The notes under the pieces were generated by a model that worked only from the letters and a program-made list of their open reading frames with translations, was not told the origin of the DNA and did no database searches. Source: CAMAVK01 sp964362485 (lineage in GTDB: Archaea > Nanobdellota > Nanobdellia > Woesearchaeales > GW2011-AR9). From it: a stretch of 16,219 bases of DNA. Location: contig CAYIEX010000028.1 of the NCBI GenBank assembly GCA_964362485.1, positions 1 to 16,219 of the forward strand. The letters run 5' to 3'. The translations under genes were made by a program, and so were the position numbers. Below, piece by piece: positions 1 through 7,236 of the stretch. Each line of letters opens with the position of its first letter. Positions within the stretch are counted from its first letter, which is position 1.

Positions 1-221
1 GCCGCTGGTCCCTCTGCCTTCTAAAACATCAGTGGGGCATCCCCATTCATGAGATGGGTGAGTATCTTTGCGCTCCTTCATCCGCTGGCGGTGTATGGCA
101 TGTTTGCGAACCACGCGTGGAAGGCAAATGCCTTGATGTTCCCACTCTAGCCGGTAGCGAACGCTGGTGCTGTCAAAAGAGTAATAAAGGCTACGAATTT
201 ATTGCTGGACAGGTGAGCTAG
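1..221 (+). CDS. C-terminal part of a cysteine-rich protein (partial, 5' end outside window)
   Basis: An open frame enters from the left edge (codons in phase with position 3) and stops with TAG at 219-221, directly abutting the next ATG at 222. The roughly 72 visible residues contain six cysteines, including a CC pair (WCCQKS) and CAPSSAGGVWHVCEP, with several Trp and Gly residues. This is the look of an extracytoplasmic, disulfide-containing domain. The last codons also contain the GGTGA ribosome binding site (212-216) of the following gene, so the two are co-transcribed. I do not recognise the family. By position it is the first visible member of the surface-protein operon that runs to 4709. 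No shift in base usage marks a boundary with its neighbour. Confidence 0.7.
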   Translation, partial: RWSLCLLKHQWGIPIHEMGEYLCAPSSAGGVWHVCEPRVEGKCLDVPTLAGSERWCCQKSNKGYEFIAGQVS

Positions 222-1280
222 ATGAAAAAAGGTGAGATAAGCGTACTAGTAACAATAATTATCTCGCTAGCATCATTCTTTGTCGTGAGTGCAGCAATCG
301 TAAATTTTCTCAATAACAGTGATGATAAAGCAGTCGAAAACGCCTGCCATAGTTCCATTCTTGCTAGAGCTGAAACGGCAATTCGTGTTGGAGGTAGCGA
401 TAGTGCTCTTATGTCAGCCTCGATTCGTACCATCCCCGCTGTTTGTAAAACGATTGATAAAAAAATCCAAGGCGATCGTGATAAAATAAAAAAACAAATG
501 GCTGAAAAAGTCGCTCGTTGCTGGTGGATGTTCGGTGAAGGGAAATATGAAGAAATCCTCAGTGATAACGTTGATGTCAGTTTCTTACCTACCCTTTTCG
601 GAACAGGGTCCCTCGATAATCAGTGCTTCGTCTGTTATACCATGATTATAGATCAAGATAAAATTGAGCCAGGCGAAGGTGGCGACTGTCGATCGAATCC
701 AGACAATTGCCCAATCGAAGCAGGAGAATTCATGCAATTTTTGTATGAACAGCCCAAATCTCTAGTGGAACAAACATGTAAAGATGGATCATGTACTGCG
801 TGTGAACAAAAGCAAGATTGTAAAGAAGGCGAATTCTGTTATAATGGTCAATGTACTCCCGGAATCAGTTATCTTCAGTATGTTCAATCCAAGGAAGGTC
901 CAGGACAAGTTGGGTTTCTTACAGACTCAATAAAAGGCGACCACGCCTATGCTCTGACATTTTTACCCAAGAATCGTGCTTTAGGCGGCAGCACTTGGCG
1001 TGGTGCATTAATCACGGCGGGAGGGATAGCAATTAGTGGAATTGGTGGTTTTATTTGTACAACGCCTGCCGCCGCCGCGTGCCCCTACATAATTGGGGTC
1101 GGAGCGACTATTGCAGGCGTTGGTGGGGCTGATGCAGGGATTGCTTCAAGACAATCCAACCTCGTTGATGCTCCTAAATTCAAACAAATATTTAGTGAAC
1201 GAGAATATAGCTCCATATACATTTCAGATCTTACTACCGCTCAACAATACTGCAGCGCCGGCGACATAAATGGAAATTAG
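222..1280 (+). CDS. membrane-anchored cysteine-rich protein with prepilin-like N-terminus and C-terminal glycine-rich hydrophobic hairpin
   Basis: 352 aa. MKKG is followed by a hydrophobic helix (about residues 7-30), resembling an archaeal class III (prepilin) signal with possible cleavage after Gly4. The body then carries about a dozen cysteines. These include a C-W-W-M-F-G-E-G block (residues 100-107), CFVC (135-138) and a compact CTACEQKQDCKEGEFCYNGQC-type knot (191-211). Residues 261-305 form two Gly/Ala-rich hydrophobic segments that could reinsert into a membrane. The start is set by GGTGA at 212-216. The next gene begins 8 nt after the stop. From memory, the CWWMFGEG...CFVC layout recurs in DPANN hypothetical proteins, but I could not test this. 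Probable location is the cell envelope with the Cys-rich part outside; function unknown. Confidence 0.85.
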   Translation: MKKGEISVLVTIIISLASFFVVSAAIVNFLNNSDDKAVENACHSSILARAETAIRVGGSDSALMSASIRTIPAVCKTIDKKIQGDRDKIKKQMAEKVARCWWMFGEGKYEEILSDNVDVSFLPTLFGTGSLDNQCFVCYTMIIDQDKIEPGEGGDCRSNPDNCPIEAGEFMQFLYEQPKSLVEQTCKDGSCTACEQKQDCKEGEFCYNGQCTPGISYLQYVQSKEGPGQVGFLTDSIKGDHAYALTFLPKNRALGGSTWRGALITAGGIAISGIGGFICTTPAAAACPYIIGVGATIAGVGGADAGIASRQSNLVDAPKFKQIFSEREYSSIYISDLTTAQQYCSAGDINGN

Positions 1281-1288
1281 GTGAAATC

Positions 1289-1603
1289 ATGAAATCAAAA
1301 CTAAATCCCACAAAATCCAAAAAAGGTTCATCCGATATGTGGTGGGTAATTATTGGAGGAATCATCGCTCTTGTTGCTGTGATATTAATCATCTTATTCG
1401 TTCGTGGCGCTCTTGGAAGGAGTCAGGGCGTCACCGACGGGCAGTTTGATTCTTTTGGTGACCTTGATTGTGATAAAGCAACCAACTTTTTGGATACCTG
1501 TCCCTGTTCCCCAACTATCCAGAACAAAGAACAACTCGGTGATCAAGCTTGTCCCATTCCCGGTAGCACTTGTGAACAAACCCCTTCATGTAAACCGCGA
1601 TGA
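1289..1603 (+). CDS. small single-pass membrane protein with cysteine-rich tail
   Basis: 104 aa. A basic leader of about 13 residues (ending KSKKG) precedes a strong transmembrane helix (about 17-40) and an RG boundary. A roughly 60-residue tail follows with six cysteines (DLDCD, CPC, ACP, TCE, SCK), probably exposed outside. The start is supported by GGTGA at 1280-1284, which reuses the last G of the preceding stop codon. The stop codon overlaps the next ATG (ATGA at 1600-1603). There is no catalytic motif. The KKG before the helix resembles a prepilin peptidase site, but the leader is unusually long, so simple membrane anchoring is equally possible. It is part of the envelope operon. Confidence 0.8.
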   Translation: MKSKLNPTKSKKGSSDMWWVIIGGIIALVAVILIILFVRGALGRSQGVTDGQFDSFGDLDCDKATNFLDTCPCSPTIQNKEQLGDQACPIPGSTCEQTPSCKPR

Positions 1604-2319
1604 AACGAGCCAATACCACCCTCAATGTACTTTTAGGAGTGATCATTGCCGTAATTATTGTCCTTGCTGCTACAAAAGCAGGAGCAAAACTCATTGCCAC
1701 CAGTGATCAAGGTAAAGATAGTCTCAACGATTTTGTAACGAGTCTAAAATCTGTTATCCAAGCAGAGAATCAGCATGAAAGACAACGAGGAATACTTATA
1801 TTAGATAAGGAGACGATGGTAGCGTATTTTACAGCTACGCAAATCAAAACCAGCGTACAAGCTCGTCGTGGAGAATCAGACTTACCTCCCTACAATGAAA
1901 TTGGAGAAGTACATACTATCACCCTCAATCGCCCTTCTTCTTGTACACAAAATAAGCCCTGTTTCTGTTTCATTTCAGAATTTGAGTATACTGGGGGAAT
2001 TAACAATTTAGCATTTAATCCCGTTGATTCCCTGTGTCATACCCTTGAATTCCCTCTTTACTATCAAGAACAGAATAATGATCCTTATGATTGTAGTATT
2101 GGAATCCAAAAATACGACCCTGCGTATTCAAAATATAAAATCTCGTATCAGTGCCAAGGTGGCTTCTTTATCGATCGTGGTGTAATTCGAAGCGAAGATT
2201 CATCGATATCCACGGAGTATAGCAACGACGCCAAACCAATTCTTGACAATCCTAAGCGCACCGCATTTGTTATCGCCAAAGAAAGCGATGGTGTTAAAAT
2301 CATTGAATTAAAACCATGA
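1600..2319 (+). CDS. pilin-like single-pass membrane protein, function unknown
   Basis: 239 aa. MKRA precedes a hydrophobic helix (about 8-25), followed by a long polar domain. The N-terminus fits a prepilin-like signal with cleavage after Ala4, or a plain anchor. The outer part has an SCTQNKPCFCF cluster and further single cysteines (SLC, YDC, YQC), consistent with disulfides. The start overlaps the previous stop by 4 nt (ATGA). I see no good Shine-Dalgarno just upstream, so translation probably depends on coupling to the preceding gene. The stop likewise overlaps the next start. I do not recognise a named family. The shared architecture and operon position suggest a component of the same envelope assembly. 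Confidence 0.8.
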   Translation: MKRANTTLNVLLGVIIAVIIVLAATKAGAKLIATSDQGKDSLNDFVTSLKSVIQAENQHERQRGILILDKETMVAYFTATQIKTSVQARRGESDLPPYNEIGEVHTITLNRPSSCTQNKPCFCFISEFEYTGGINNLAFNPVDSLCHTLEFPLYYQEQNNDPYDCSIGIQKYDPAYSKYKISYQCQGGFFIDRGVIRSEDSSISTEYSNDAKPILDNPKRTAFVIAKESDGVKIIELKP

Positions 2320-2735
2320 ACAAAAAAGGTATTAATGTTGTACTTTTCCTCTTTGAATTAATCTTTGTCATAGCTGCAATTGGTCTCGCCATTCTTGCTG
2401 TCAACCGTGCTGCCAATGAAGAAGAAATCGTAAAGCAAAATATGGCAACGGACCTTGTCATGATGATCAATACTCTTGTCGGTCTTCCCGGCGATGCTCT
2501 CGTTGGCTACCCTTATGATACGAAAGAATATTCATTTATTCTCACTTCCAAGCAACTTACCATCTACACGAAGGGTGATAAAAACCCACTTCATCGTGAA
2601 CTCATTTTACCTGCTGATTACACGGCCCTTGGCGCACTCGAAAATTCTCCCACCCTGTGCATTGAAAAGAAGAAAAAAGACATTATTCTTGCAACATGTC
2701 CTTCGAGTGATACTTCTTCTGGTGATGTATCATGA
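2316..2735 (+). CDS. short pilin-like membrane protein (MNKKG leader)
   Basis: 139 aa. MNKKG is followed by a hydrophobic helix (about residues 6-28) and a small outer domain, which is predicted to be beta-rich and contains the segment MINTLVGLPGDALVGYPY. The junction Lys-Gly then hydrophobic core matches archaeal class III signal peptides, although the usual Glu at +5 is displaced. Two cysteines lie near the C-terminus (TLC, ATC). The start overlaps the previous gene by ATGA with no clear Shine-Dalgarno, implying obligate coupling. The sequence near its own 3' end (GGTGA at 2721-2725) provides the ribosome binding site of the next gene. Function is unknown. The same leader pattern (MNRKG) recurs in the gene at 3241. 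Confidence 0.8.
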   Translation: MNKKGINVVLFLFELIFVIAAIGLAILAVNRAANEEEIVKQNMATDLVMMINTLVGLPGDALVGYPYDTKEYSFILTSKQLTIYTKGDKNPLHRELILPADYTALGALENSPTLCIEKKKKDIILATCPSSDTSSGDVS

Positions 2736-3244
2736 GCGAAGGTGATAGTTTTGAACTTGGACATAAAGTAATCTTTGGACTTATAATTGGCATTCTCACA
2801 ACCATCGCTTTCATCGCATTTGTAGGTCTTCTTGCAACCTATAAAAGTAATCTCCTACACACTCCCACCTCACTTCGCGCCGAACTAATCACCACACGCT
2901 TTACCCATAGCCCTTCGTGTTTTGCCTACGAAGATCCAACAACACACCGTATTTATGCAAGATCAATTGATCTAAGTAAGTTCTCCACCGAACAGATGAA
3001 TGGATGTTACACTCCGCCGCAAGGTTCCGGGTATGAACGATACAATTTTCGGTTAGTACTCGAGCGAAACCAAAAGGAAGTGCAAACAAATAATTATAAC
3101 TTCGCTGACGATTTCACGCTCTACCAAAAGATTATAGTCTATGATGGCACGACCATTCGGCCCGACACTCTCATCATTTATGTCCAAGAACCATGGCATC
3201 AAAAAGGCCTTGCCGGGCAAACAAGTTCGGGGGTTATCTCATGA
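2732..3244 (+). CDS. single-pass membrane protein with short outer domain, envelope operon
   Basis: 170 aa. A 13-residue polar leader (acidic, then His-Lys) precedes a hydrophobic helix (about 14-37). It lacks the Lys-Gly prepilin junction of its neighbours, so it is best read as an N-terminally anchored protein. The outer part has SPSCFAYEDPTTHRIYARSI and a second cysteine in NGCYT, which could form one disulfide. The segment SIDLSKF is of a kind I associate with small DPANN surface proteins, but this is recollection and untested. The start is supported by GGTGA at 2721-2725 with 6-nt spacing as well as an ATGA overlap. Its end overlaps the next start in the same way. Confidence 0.8.
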   Translation: MSEGDSFELGHKVIFGLIIGILTTIAFIAFVGLLATYKSNLLHTPTSLRAELITTRFTHSPSCFAYEDPTTHRIYARSIDLSKFSTEQMNGCYTPPQGSGYERYNFRLVLERNQKEVQTNNYNFADDFTLYQKIIVYDGTTIRPDTLIIYVQEPWHQKGLAGQTSSGVIS

Positions 3245-3561
3245 ACCGCAAAGGTATCCTCAATGATTTTGTCGATGTCGTCCTTTTGATGATAGGGATC
3301 GCTATTCTTGTCATCTTTATTGGTACAATTTTATACAATGGTAAAGTAGGAGCCGTCAAAGCAACAGGAATCATGACGTACCGTACCAATCTCATGCAAG
3401 ACTATGTTCTTGATATAAAACAGAGCACAACCCAAGAACAAACCGTGCTAACATATCAAGAATTAACAACAAAACTTGATTTTATTGCACGCTTTGGGTA
3501 TGTAGAGGGGTCAAGCGACGATCCATTTGTCCAAGCAAAAAAAGAGGCCTATGAAAAATGA
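3241..3561 (+). CDS. small pilin-like membrane protein (MNRKG leader)
   Basis: 106 aa from the ATG at 3241. A longer in-frame reading from 3193 exists, but the 3241 start gives the ATGA overlap seen at neighbouring junctions, a G-rich ribosome binding site (GGGGGT at 3229-3234) and the MNRKG leader. The upstream extension is also just the other frame of the previous gene. The hydrophobic helix spans about residues 10-32. It is followed by a short, mostly charged, probably helical tail with no cysteine. It resembles a minor pilin or an assembly partner in size and layout. The function cannot be read from sequence. It is co-translated with the gene at 3558. Confidence 0.78.
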   Translation: MNRKGILNDFVDVVLLMIGIAILVIFIGTILYNGKVGAVKATGIMTYRTNLMQDYVLDIKQSTTQEQTVLTYQELTTKLDFIARFGYVEGSSDDPFVQAKKEAYEK

Positions 3562-4709
3562 ATCAGAAAGCCTCATTATATCATTACATCATTCCCGGAT
3601 TCATCCTTGCCATGGGTCTATTTGCCTACATGACGTTTGATCTTCCTGTTCCTGCAACAAAAGGAGTGTGGCACATGAGTGTTATTCGTGCCAGTATCGC
3701 CGCAGAAGGTGATTTAGTCTTAATAGAGCAGGCGGCCAGAGACGCAATAAAGACAGTAACTCGAGAGGGCAATGATCATTTCTTCACCCAAGATCACGGT
3801 TGTGGTACGCACAACGGGTTATCTATTATCTCACCCTCATGTCATCTTTCCGCGAGTGATGACTTCCTCCAAAAACTCACCGAAAAACTTTCCGTTACCA
3901 ACATTCCTTATGTTCTCACGTATGAAGATGGGTATGTTATTGGAACAGCGCAGAAAAATAAAATCATCGCCTCCTCTGCCTCCTATATCCCTACTGAAAA
4001 AAGGTCAGCTGGTCTATTTGAAACATATGACGCTGCTCTCATTCGACCCTTTCTATTCCGTTATGAGTATAACCCCAGCTTTCGCATTGCTGCTTCCAAT
4101 CCTACACTCAACATCGTTGAAAAACTTGATTATGCTCAAGCAATAATCTCCTCGTGCCATAGCTCTTTTGATTTGGAAGCTTGTATTTCCGCAAACTCAC
4201 CCTATACTTTTTGTGAAGCTGATGTTGTAAACAACAAACGGCTTGTAACCATCTGCCAAGGCGACACCAAAATTGTTGTCCTCGATCTCACCCCCACCTC
4301 TCCTCCCAGTATAACAGACTTCACCATTACAACACAGTCTGACTACTACGAAATCCGTTTCCCTGTCGTTTCCTTCGTCAATCACTATACTCTTCATCAT
4401 ACCAATGCTGCGCGCCTTGAACGAAAGTTAGAACAAACTCGGGATCCCGCAGTTCTCTTTGATGATATTTCCCCCGCATTTGATGAATTTCATCGATTCA
4501 TCATTCTTGAGCCTCAACCTTGTTCAGCAGAGAAGTTGCCCGAGATAGCATATGATTGTTCAGGAATTATTACTTTTTATCTCCCTAAGACACCTACAAT
4601 TTCTGCTTCTATGATCACTATCACTTCTACATTTAACAATAAAGAATCACTTGTTGACCATTTCGAAACTTTAGAAGCAGCATCTCCTGTGGCAGAAATT
4701 CCCTCTTAA
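3558..4709 (+). CDS. large N-terminally anchored extracytoplasmic protein, last gene of envelope operon
   Basis: 383 aa, the largest member of the cluster. MNQKA leads a hydrophobic helix (about 8-26), then a long outer region. An early acidic/helical stretch (AAEGDLVLIEQAARDAIKTV) is followed by a Cys/His-containing part (HGCGTHNG, SPSCHL). The middle of the protein has further cysteines (SSCHSS, LEACIS, TFCEAD, TICQG). Around residues 248-290 a Pro-rich linker (TPTSPPS) leads into a beta-strand-like block ending SFVNHYTLHHTN, which could be a fibronectin-III-like fold; this is a weak guess. The start overlaps the previous stop (ATGA) with GAGG at 3544-3547 as ribosome binding site. The operon appears to end here, since a new TATA box follows at 4731. 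Confidence 0.8.
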   Translation: MNQKASLYHYIIPGFILAMGLFAYMTFDLPVPATKGVWHMSVIRASIAAEGDLVLIEQAARDAIKTVTREGNDHFFTQDHGCGTHNGLSIISPSCHLSASDDFLQKLTEKLSVTNIPYVLTYEDGYVIGTAQKNKIIASSASYIPTEKRSAGLFETYDAALIRPFLFRYEYNPSFRIAASNPTLNIVEKLDYAQAIISSCHSSFDLEACISANSPYTFCEADVVNNKRLVTICQGDTKIVVLDLTPTSPPSITDFTITTQSDYYEIRFPVVSFVNHYTLHHTNAARLERKLEQTRDPAVLFDDISPAFDEFHRFIILEPQPCSAEKLPEIAYDCSGIITFYLPKTPTISASMITITSTFNNKESLVDHFETLEAASPVAEIPS

Positions 4710-4730
4710 ACTACTCCATAACCTAAAACC

Positions 4731-4737
4731 TTATAAA
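4731..4737 (+). promoter_or_regulatory. TATA box of the RPA gene
   Basis: TTATAAA preceded by an A/C-rich stretch (AAAACC, a possible BRE), in the 59-nt gap between the envelope operon and RPA. Initiation about 25 nt downstream would fall close to 4757-4760. That is just before the Shine-Dalgarno at 4759-4764, giving a very short leader. Confidence 0.55.
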
Positions 4738-4758
4738 GAGATTTTTATCCTATTTGCC

Positions 4759-4764
4759 AGGTGA
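4759..4764 (+). promoter_or_regulatory. Shine-Dalgarno AGGTGA deciding the RPA start
   Basis: AGGTGA with 4 nt before the ATG at 4769. An in-frame TTG at 4754 would add five residues, but this ribosome binding site would then lie inside the coding region. The ATG is therefore the better start. Confidence 0.7.
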
Positions 4765-4768
4765 AATA

Positions 4769-5752
4769 ATGTTCAAAATCCCTCTAGCACAACTTAAAGA
4801 AAAGATCGTTCAAAGTGGCAAAATAACAAGTAAAGATCTTGACACTAAAATTAAAGAAAAAATTAATGATCTCTCCGGCCTTATTTCTGAAGAAGGGGCA
4901 GCCCACATCATTGCCAACGAACTAGGCATTCAAGCTATGAGTGCTGATCAAGCGAAGCTTAAAATCAAAGAAATCTATGCAGGCATGCGCAGCGTTGTCA
5001 CTGCAGGTAAAGTTGTTCGCAAATTTGATATCCGTGAATTTGCCAAAGGTGACAATAAAGGTAAAGTTGCATCACTAATAGTGGGCGACGAGACTGCAAC
5101 CATTCGCGTCGTCTTTTGGAATGATCAAGTTGATTTTTTCAATAAAGTCAGTGAGGGCGACATTATTGCAGTTAAAGAAGCCTATGTTCGTGAAAATAAT
5201 AACAACAAAGAGTTACATCTTGGTGATAAAGCAACCGTTGAAATCAATCCCGCTGGAGAAGTAATTACCGTAGTTCGCCAGACCGCTACAGGGGAACGTA
5301 AAAAAATAGGCAGTCTCGCCGCTGGGGAGGATGGGTGTGAGATTATTGGCACAATCGTTCAAGTATTTGACCCACGTTTTTGGAATGTCTGCCCGCAGTG
5401 TAATAAGAAAGTAACTGACGGGGGTGGTAAATTTCAGTGCGGCGAGCACGGCGCTGTAAATCCAGGGATATCATACGTCCTCAATGTTATTGTTGATGAT
5501 GGTTCAGGCAACATTCGTACGGTTTTGTGGAAGAATCAAACAAATCAACTCTTAGGCAAAACAGAAGCAGACCTTTTCAAGTTCAAGGAAAATATCACTG
5601 CATTTGAAGAAGTCAAAACTGACCTTCTTGGTGAGCAGTGCAAAATGACGGGAAGAGTTCAACGAAACGACATGTTTGACCGGTTAGAATTCAACGCTCA
5701 AACAATCGAACGGGCTCGTGTCGAAGAAGAATTACGAAGGTTGGAAAAATAA
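4769..5752 (+). CDS. rpa: replication protein A, single-stranded DNA-binding protein with zinc finger
   Basis: 327 aa. The N-terminal helical segment (about 1-70) is followed by a first OB fold (about 75-160; VVTAGKVVRKFDIREF...TIRVVFWND) and a second OB fold (about 190-315; IIGTIVQVFD...IRTVLWKN). A zinc-binding set CPQC...CGEH (Cys208, Cys211, Cys224, His227) lies in the second OB. This arrangement is that of archaeal RPA, which coats single-stranded DNA in replication, recombination and repair and works with RadA, encoded 1.5 kb downstream. The start at 4769 was chosen for its AGGTGA site and nearby TATA box. It is not part of the preceding envelope operon. It faces a - strand gene with only 13 nt between the stop codons. 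The exact number of OB folds would need a structural comparison. Confidence 0.88.
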   Translation: MFKIPLAQLKEKIVQSGKITSKDLDTKIKEKINDLSGLISEEGAAHIIANELGIQAMSADQAKLKIKEIYAGMRSVVTAGKVVRKFDIREFAKGDNKGKVASLIVGDETATIRVVFWNDQVDFFNKVSEGDIIAVKEAYVRENNNNKELHLGDKATVEINPAGEVITVVRQTATGERKKIGSLAAGEDGCEIIGTIVQVFDPRFWNVCPQCNKKVTDGGGKFQCGEHGAVNPGISYVLNVIVDDGSGNIRTVLWKNQTNQLLGKTEADLFKFKENITAFEEVKTDLLGEQCKMTGRVQRNDMFDRLEFNAQTIERARVEEELRRLEK

Positions 5753-5765
5753 GTTAGTTGGCAAT

Positions 5766-6155
5766 CTACAATCGATAAAAGACTTCATTGTCTGATACTT
5801 TCCATTTTTCCTTAAAATAATCAATTATCGCGTTTCCATCCGGTCTTGTGCTTACATCCCTCCATTCCTCAAATTTCTGCTGAGATCGTTCCTTTACTGC
5901 AATGCGAAATCCAAATTCTAGCTGCGATTTTTCATTTATGTTGTATGTTACATCCTGGCTCACTCGAAATTGTTCAATTCGACCAGTTAAGATTTTATAC
6001 TTTGGACTAGATTCTTCTCTTTGTACTCGGGTAATAGAAATAACATCAAGAATAGGTGAAATAGGTGCTTTAATTGTTGTACCATCTGCTCTATACAAAA
6101 ATTGTTCTAAAACTCGTCCATCAAGATCAGTCCATTCTGGTACATATAAGCGCAT
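5766..6155 (-). CDS. hypothetical 129-aa protein
   Basis: 129 aa, not recognised. The sequence looks mainly beta-stranded (for example FGFRIAVKERSQQ and the strand-like ISITRV, YKILTGRIEQFRV) with a short C-terminal helix (AIIDYFKEKWKV). There is no cysteine, no signal peptide and no membrane helix, so it is probably a soluble cytoplasmic protein. A palindromic TATA box (6177-6184) lies about 25 nt before the ATG, which suggests a leaderless transcript and supports both the gene and its start. It converges on RPA with a 13-nt gap and diverges from the membrane hydrolase at 6270. Function unknown. Confidence 0.7.
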   Translation of the reverse strand: MRLYVPEWTDLDGRVLEQFLYRADGTTIKAPISPILDVISITRVQREESSPKYKILTGRIEQFRVSQDVTYNINEKSQLEFGFRIAVKERSQQKFEEWRDVSTRPDGNAIIDYFKEKWKVSDNEVFYRL

Positions 6156-6176
6156 CGAGTATTAATTGGCCATTTC

Positions 6177-6184
6177 TTTATAAA
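6177..6184 (-). promoter_or_regulatory. TATA box (palindromic TTTATAAA) of the 129-aa gene
   Basis: TTTATAAA is centred about 25 nt upstream of the ATG at 6155, the spacing of an archaeal TATA box to the transcription start, so the mRNA would begin at or next to the ATG. Being palindromic, it could in principle also drive + strand transcription toward 6270. Confidence 0.6.
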
Positions 6185-6269
6185 TCCTTGGCAAGTCACT
6201 ACTTAGACAAGACACTACTCATTAAAAAGATAAACACATTATTAAATCCCAATTATTTGCATAATAAAC

Positions 6270-6728
6270 ATGCTTTACCCCACTCATCTTCTCCTTGGAA
6301 TTATCATGTTTCTCATTTCTCATCAGTATCTTAGCGGAGGTAATGTAATTATCTTCTTTCTGATTCTCATGGTCACTTGTTTGTTTCCTGATATTGATGA
6401 AGAACATAGTCTTATCAATCGTGCCACAGGACCATTCGGAACAGTAATAGCATTTCTGACCAAACATCGTGGTATTTTTCACTCCCTTTTACTCTACCTT
6501 GGATTATTCATTACGGTGTCACTTATTTGGAATAATTATTATGCTTGGGCAATCCTTTTAGGCTATCTAGCTCATCTCGTTGGTGACGGGATTACTCCCA
6601 TGGGTGTTAAAATATTTCACCCCCTCCACGATTTTAAAATCCGTGGCCCGATTCGTGCCGGCAGTACCCTTGAAGGAATTCTTTTAATAATACTCATAGT
6701 AGTTGTAATCAACAACGTGTGGTTCTAA
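6270..6728 (+). CDS. membrane-bound metal-dependent hydrolase, DUF457/YdjM-like
   Basis: 152 aa with about four hydrophobic helices. Conserved polar signatures of the family are present: an early His (YPTHLLLG, His6), FPDIDEEHS (39-47), HRGIFHS (66-72), and LGYLAHLVGDGITP (His102, Asp106) followed by a HPL motif. These His/Asp residues are thought to bind a metal at the membrane face. The bacterial relative YdjM is a membrane protein, and the substrate of the archaeal members is not established. The protein is somewhat shorter than many relatives but has all motif blocks. A TATA-like ATTATTAAAT (6238-6247) lies about 27 nt before the ATG, so the transcript may be leaderless. It diverges from the 129-aa gene; no operon partner. 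Confidence 0.82.
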   Translation: MLYPTHLLLGIIMFLISHQYLSGGNVIIFFLILMVTCLFPDIDEEHSLINRATGPFGTVIAFLTKHRGIFHSLLLYLGLFITVSLIWNNYYAWAILLGYLAHLVGDGITPMGVKIFHPLHDFKIRGPIRAGSTLEGILLIILIVVVINNVWF

Positions 6729-6880
6729 CATTGTAAGCCACTCCCGCACTGGACAACCTTAGCCCTTCTTTATTAACCCCTCAATGCATAATACCTCTAT
6801 CAGCCACAAATCGTGACTGGTCCTCACCGACGCCAAAATGGCTCGGCTGAAATAAAACGCGAAAGCAAGAGGCAAATAAA

Positions 6881-7234
6881 ATGCAAACAACAACAATAGC
6901 GCCAAGCGCAAATAGATATATAAGACCAAGAGTAGAGCCAAAAAGCGAAACCAAGCCTGAATTAAAAACAGAAGCAGTAAACCACCCAGAAAAGAAGTTC
7001 CGTGCAGGATCAGTAACCGCCACCATTTGGCTCAATAAAAGCCATAATGCCAAAGGCGAAGATGGCGAATACTATACCATCACGATGGAACGCAGCTACA
7101 CCGATAAAGAAGGCAAGTGGCAAACTACAAATTCTTTGCGAGTAAACGATCTACCAAAAGCAACAATCGTATTACAAAAAGCATACGAGCATATAGTCCT
7201 GCAGGAGCAAGATTTATCTAAAGGAGGGAACTAA
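6881..7234 (+). CDS. conserved small protein co-transcribed with radA
   Basis: 117 aa. A basic, disordered-looking N-terminus (about 1-38, many Lys/Pro/Glu) precedes a compact domain (about 39-105). That domain has the core FRAGSVTATIWLNKS, then EYYTITMERSYTDKEGKWQ and LRVNDLPKATIVLQKAYEHI. I recall this FRAG-ATIW...RSY-D-G-W...DLPK pattern in small conserved proteins of archaea, bacteria and phages, without an assigned function. The stop is 2 nt before the radA ATG, and the radA Shine-Dalgarno lies inside its last codons, so the two are co-expressed. A role in recombination or DNA binding is an inference from this pairing only. The TATA-like AAATAAAAC (6851-6859) is about 26 nt upstream of the ATG. 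An AGAGG at about 6868-6872 could instead serve as ribosome binding site. Confidence 0.8.
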   Translation: MQTTTIAPSANRYIRPRVEPKSETKPELKTEAVNHPEKKFRAGSVTATIWLNKSHNAKGEDGEYYTITMERSYTDKEGKWQTTNSLRVNDLPKATIVLQKAYEHIVLQEQDLSKGGN

Positions 7235-7236
7235 AG

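Noticed and set aside
6729..6880. 152-nt gap before the radA-linked gene, checked for an RNA gene or riboswitch
   Set aside because: No tRNA-like arms, no C/D boxes in order, and no strong inverted repeats; only a TATA-like element near 6851.
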